From positions 1 to 13,086 of the forward strand of contig NZ_QUCY01000041.1 in assembly GCF_003474385.1 (NCBI RefSeq): a stretch of DNA of 13,086 nucleotides. Direction: 5' to 3'. Both the position numbers and the translations under genes were made by a program. Shown here piece after piece: positions 12,044-13,086 of this stretch; the stretch's first letter is position 1, and each line of letters starts with the position of its first letter. Under the pieces are notes generated by a model that was given only the letters and a program-made list of their open reading frames with translations, made no database searches and was not told the origin of the DNA. The DNA is from Senegalimassilia sp003474385. Lineage in GTDB: Bacteria; Actinomycetota; Coriobacteriia; Coriobacteriales; Eggerthellaceae.

Positions 12044-13086
12044 CTATCTCGCGGTGAGCGCGCAGCTGAAGCTGCCGATGCCGCTCGCTATGCGGCACAC
12101 GTCGCCCGTTCGCGGCTCGTGTATGTACCTGTCGTCGCCGATGTAGATGGCCACGTGGCCCGAGCGGTAGAGGATGTCGCCGGGCTTCGCCTCCGAGAGC
12201 GGTATGCGCCTGAGCTCCTCGTACTGGGAACCCGTGTAGTGGCTTATGCGGATGCCCGCCTGCGCGTAGCAGTACTGCGTGAGCCCGCTGCAGTCGAGCG
12301 CCTTGCCGGGGGTCGAGCCTCCCCACACGTAGGGCACGCCGAGCTGGCTGTACGCCGCCTCGACGATCGCGTTCCCGTTCGCGGTCGAGTCCTTCAGGTC
12401 CTCGACCGTCATGGAGTCGAGCCGGTAGAGGCCCCATTGCGCCATGATCGACTTCAGGGACTCGACGTAGGACGAGTCGGTCGCCCAGCCGGCGTCCTTG
12501 AGCCCCTCGGCCATCCTGTCCGAGTCGTGCCTCTCGATCGCCTCCCGGATGAGGGCGTTGCCCGAGTAGCGCTCCGCCTGCAGGAAGACCCTGCTGCGGA
12601 AGCGGATGCACTCGGCGTCGCCGGTGAAGCGGATGAAGCTCGCCGTGATCTGGGTGTGCTCGCCGGGCACGTACTCCTCGCTGGTGGCCCAGTTCGCCTT
12701 GCCGGCCACCTCGGGGCAGCCCGCGTAGCCCGACCACCACTTCATGCCGAAGAGGTTGTGGTCGCGCTCTGCGAGCTGGCTCATGCGGTCGCCCTGGCCG
12801 GACTCCTGGATGATCTGCGCGATGGTGCAGCCCGCCGGGTGCCCGTACTCCTCCTGGCACTCGAGCGCCGCCTCGACCATCTCGTAGGTGATGTAGGGCG
12901 GCAGCCCCTCGAGGCCCTGCTTGGAGGCCGCGTCGTCCCAGAAGCCGAACAGCGCGCTCAGCAGCTGCGCGACGGCGAGCGCGCAGGCGACGAAGGCCAC
13001 GATGCCGGCCACCGCCCCGAGCAGGGCGGGCGCTGCGCCCGAGACCGCGCCCGCGATCGCGGAGGCGGCGCCCTTCGACCCCGCGG
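12044..13086 (-). CDS. Bifunctional cell-wall hydrolase, glucosaminidase plus NlpC/P60 (5' end outside window)
   Basis: A VirB1/CwlT-like peptidoglycan hydrolase that would open the wall locally for the transfer apparatus. The frame stays open to the right edge, so the start is probably beyond it; a GTG at 13012 is possible but lies inside a continuous hydrophobic Ala/Gly-rich stretch. Numbering from that GTG: membrane anchor 3-24; glucosaminidase-type domain about 45-198 with AQIIQESGQG (Glu70 the likely acid) and HNLFGMKWW; NlpC/P60 endopeptidase about 212-322 with DCSGLTQYCY (Cys241), GHVAIYIG (His286) and YIHEP (His298). This order, membrane anchor, glycan-cleaving domain, then NlpC/P60, matches conjugation hydrolases of Gram-positive elements. 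The stop overlaps the ribosome site of the next gene. Enzyme class secure. Confidence 0.92.
   Translation of the reverse strand, partial: AGSKGAASAIAGAVSGAAPALLGAVAGIVAFVACALAVAQLLSALFGFWDDAASKQGLEGLPPYITYEMVEAALECQEEYGHPAGCTIAQIIQESGQGDRMSQLAERDHNLFGMKWWSGYAGCPEVAGKANWATSEEYVPGEHTQITASFIRFTGDAECIRFRSRVFLQAERYSGNALIREAIERHDSDRMAEGLKDAGWATDSSYVESLKSIMAQWGLYRLDSMTVEDLKDSTANGNAIVEAAYSQLGVPYVWGGSTPGKALDCSGLTQYCYAQAGIRISHYTGSQYEELRRIPLSEAKPGDILYRSGHVAIYIGDDRYIHEPRTGDVCRIASGIGSFSCALTAR

Overview
The window is a G+C-rich bacterial stretch (third codon positions are almost all G or C) that reads as part of a conjugative or mobilizable element, a plasmid or an integrative conjugative element. The host looks like a high-GC Gram-positive, most plausibly Coriobacteriia (Eggerthella, Olsenella or Collinsella relatives). 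This host call is an inference. It rests on base composition, the VaFE-type surface protein with a class B sortase, and strong AGGAGG-type ribosome sites. No rRNA, tRNA, CRISPR array or transposase was found.

Left part (1-1700): two small minus-strand genes, a ribbon-helix-helix regulator (31-249) and an unknown helical 91-residue protein (418-693), are followed by about 550 bases with no convincing gene. A plus-strand YraN/UPF0102-like protein with degraded nuclease motifs (1241-1612) then ends at a strong hairpin terminator.

Plus-strand maintenance and mobilization module (1668-6071): a palindrome-rich leader precedes parA and parB, which overlap. A 210-base spacer with at least five inverted repeats follows and is my candidate oriT. 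Then come a MobC-like accessory protein, a MobP/MobA-type relaxase, an unknown 184-residue protein and a 31-residue membrane miniprotein. The reading frames from mobC to the miniprotein overlap one another, so this block is probably one translationally coupled operon.

A run of ten Ns (6093-6102) interrupts a palindrome that looks like the end of that operon. It is an assembly gap, so physical adjacency of the two halves is not proven.

Minus-strand transfer module (6126-13086, transcribed right to left): the order of transcription is a glucosaminidase plus NlpC/P60 cell-wall hydrolase (VirB1/CwlT-like, 5' end outside the window), an unknown exported protein, a TrbL/VirB6-like channel protein, an unknown 152-residue protein, a 909-residue VaFE/Cna-B-type cell-wall-anchored adhesin, a class B sortase and another 31-residue hydrophobic miniprotein. 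Together these would open the peptidoglycan, form the inner-membrane channel and display an adhesin to hold donor and recipient together. The VirB4-like ATPase and VirD4 coupling protein are not in the window and are expected beyond the right edge.

The parts most worth a second look are the palindromic parAB leader, the palindrome cluster before mobC, a pair of mutually exclusive hairpins covering the sortase ribosome site, the unusual sorting signal of the adhesin, and several unrecognised proteins in the transfer operons.
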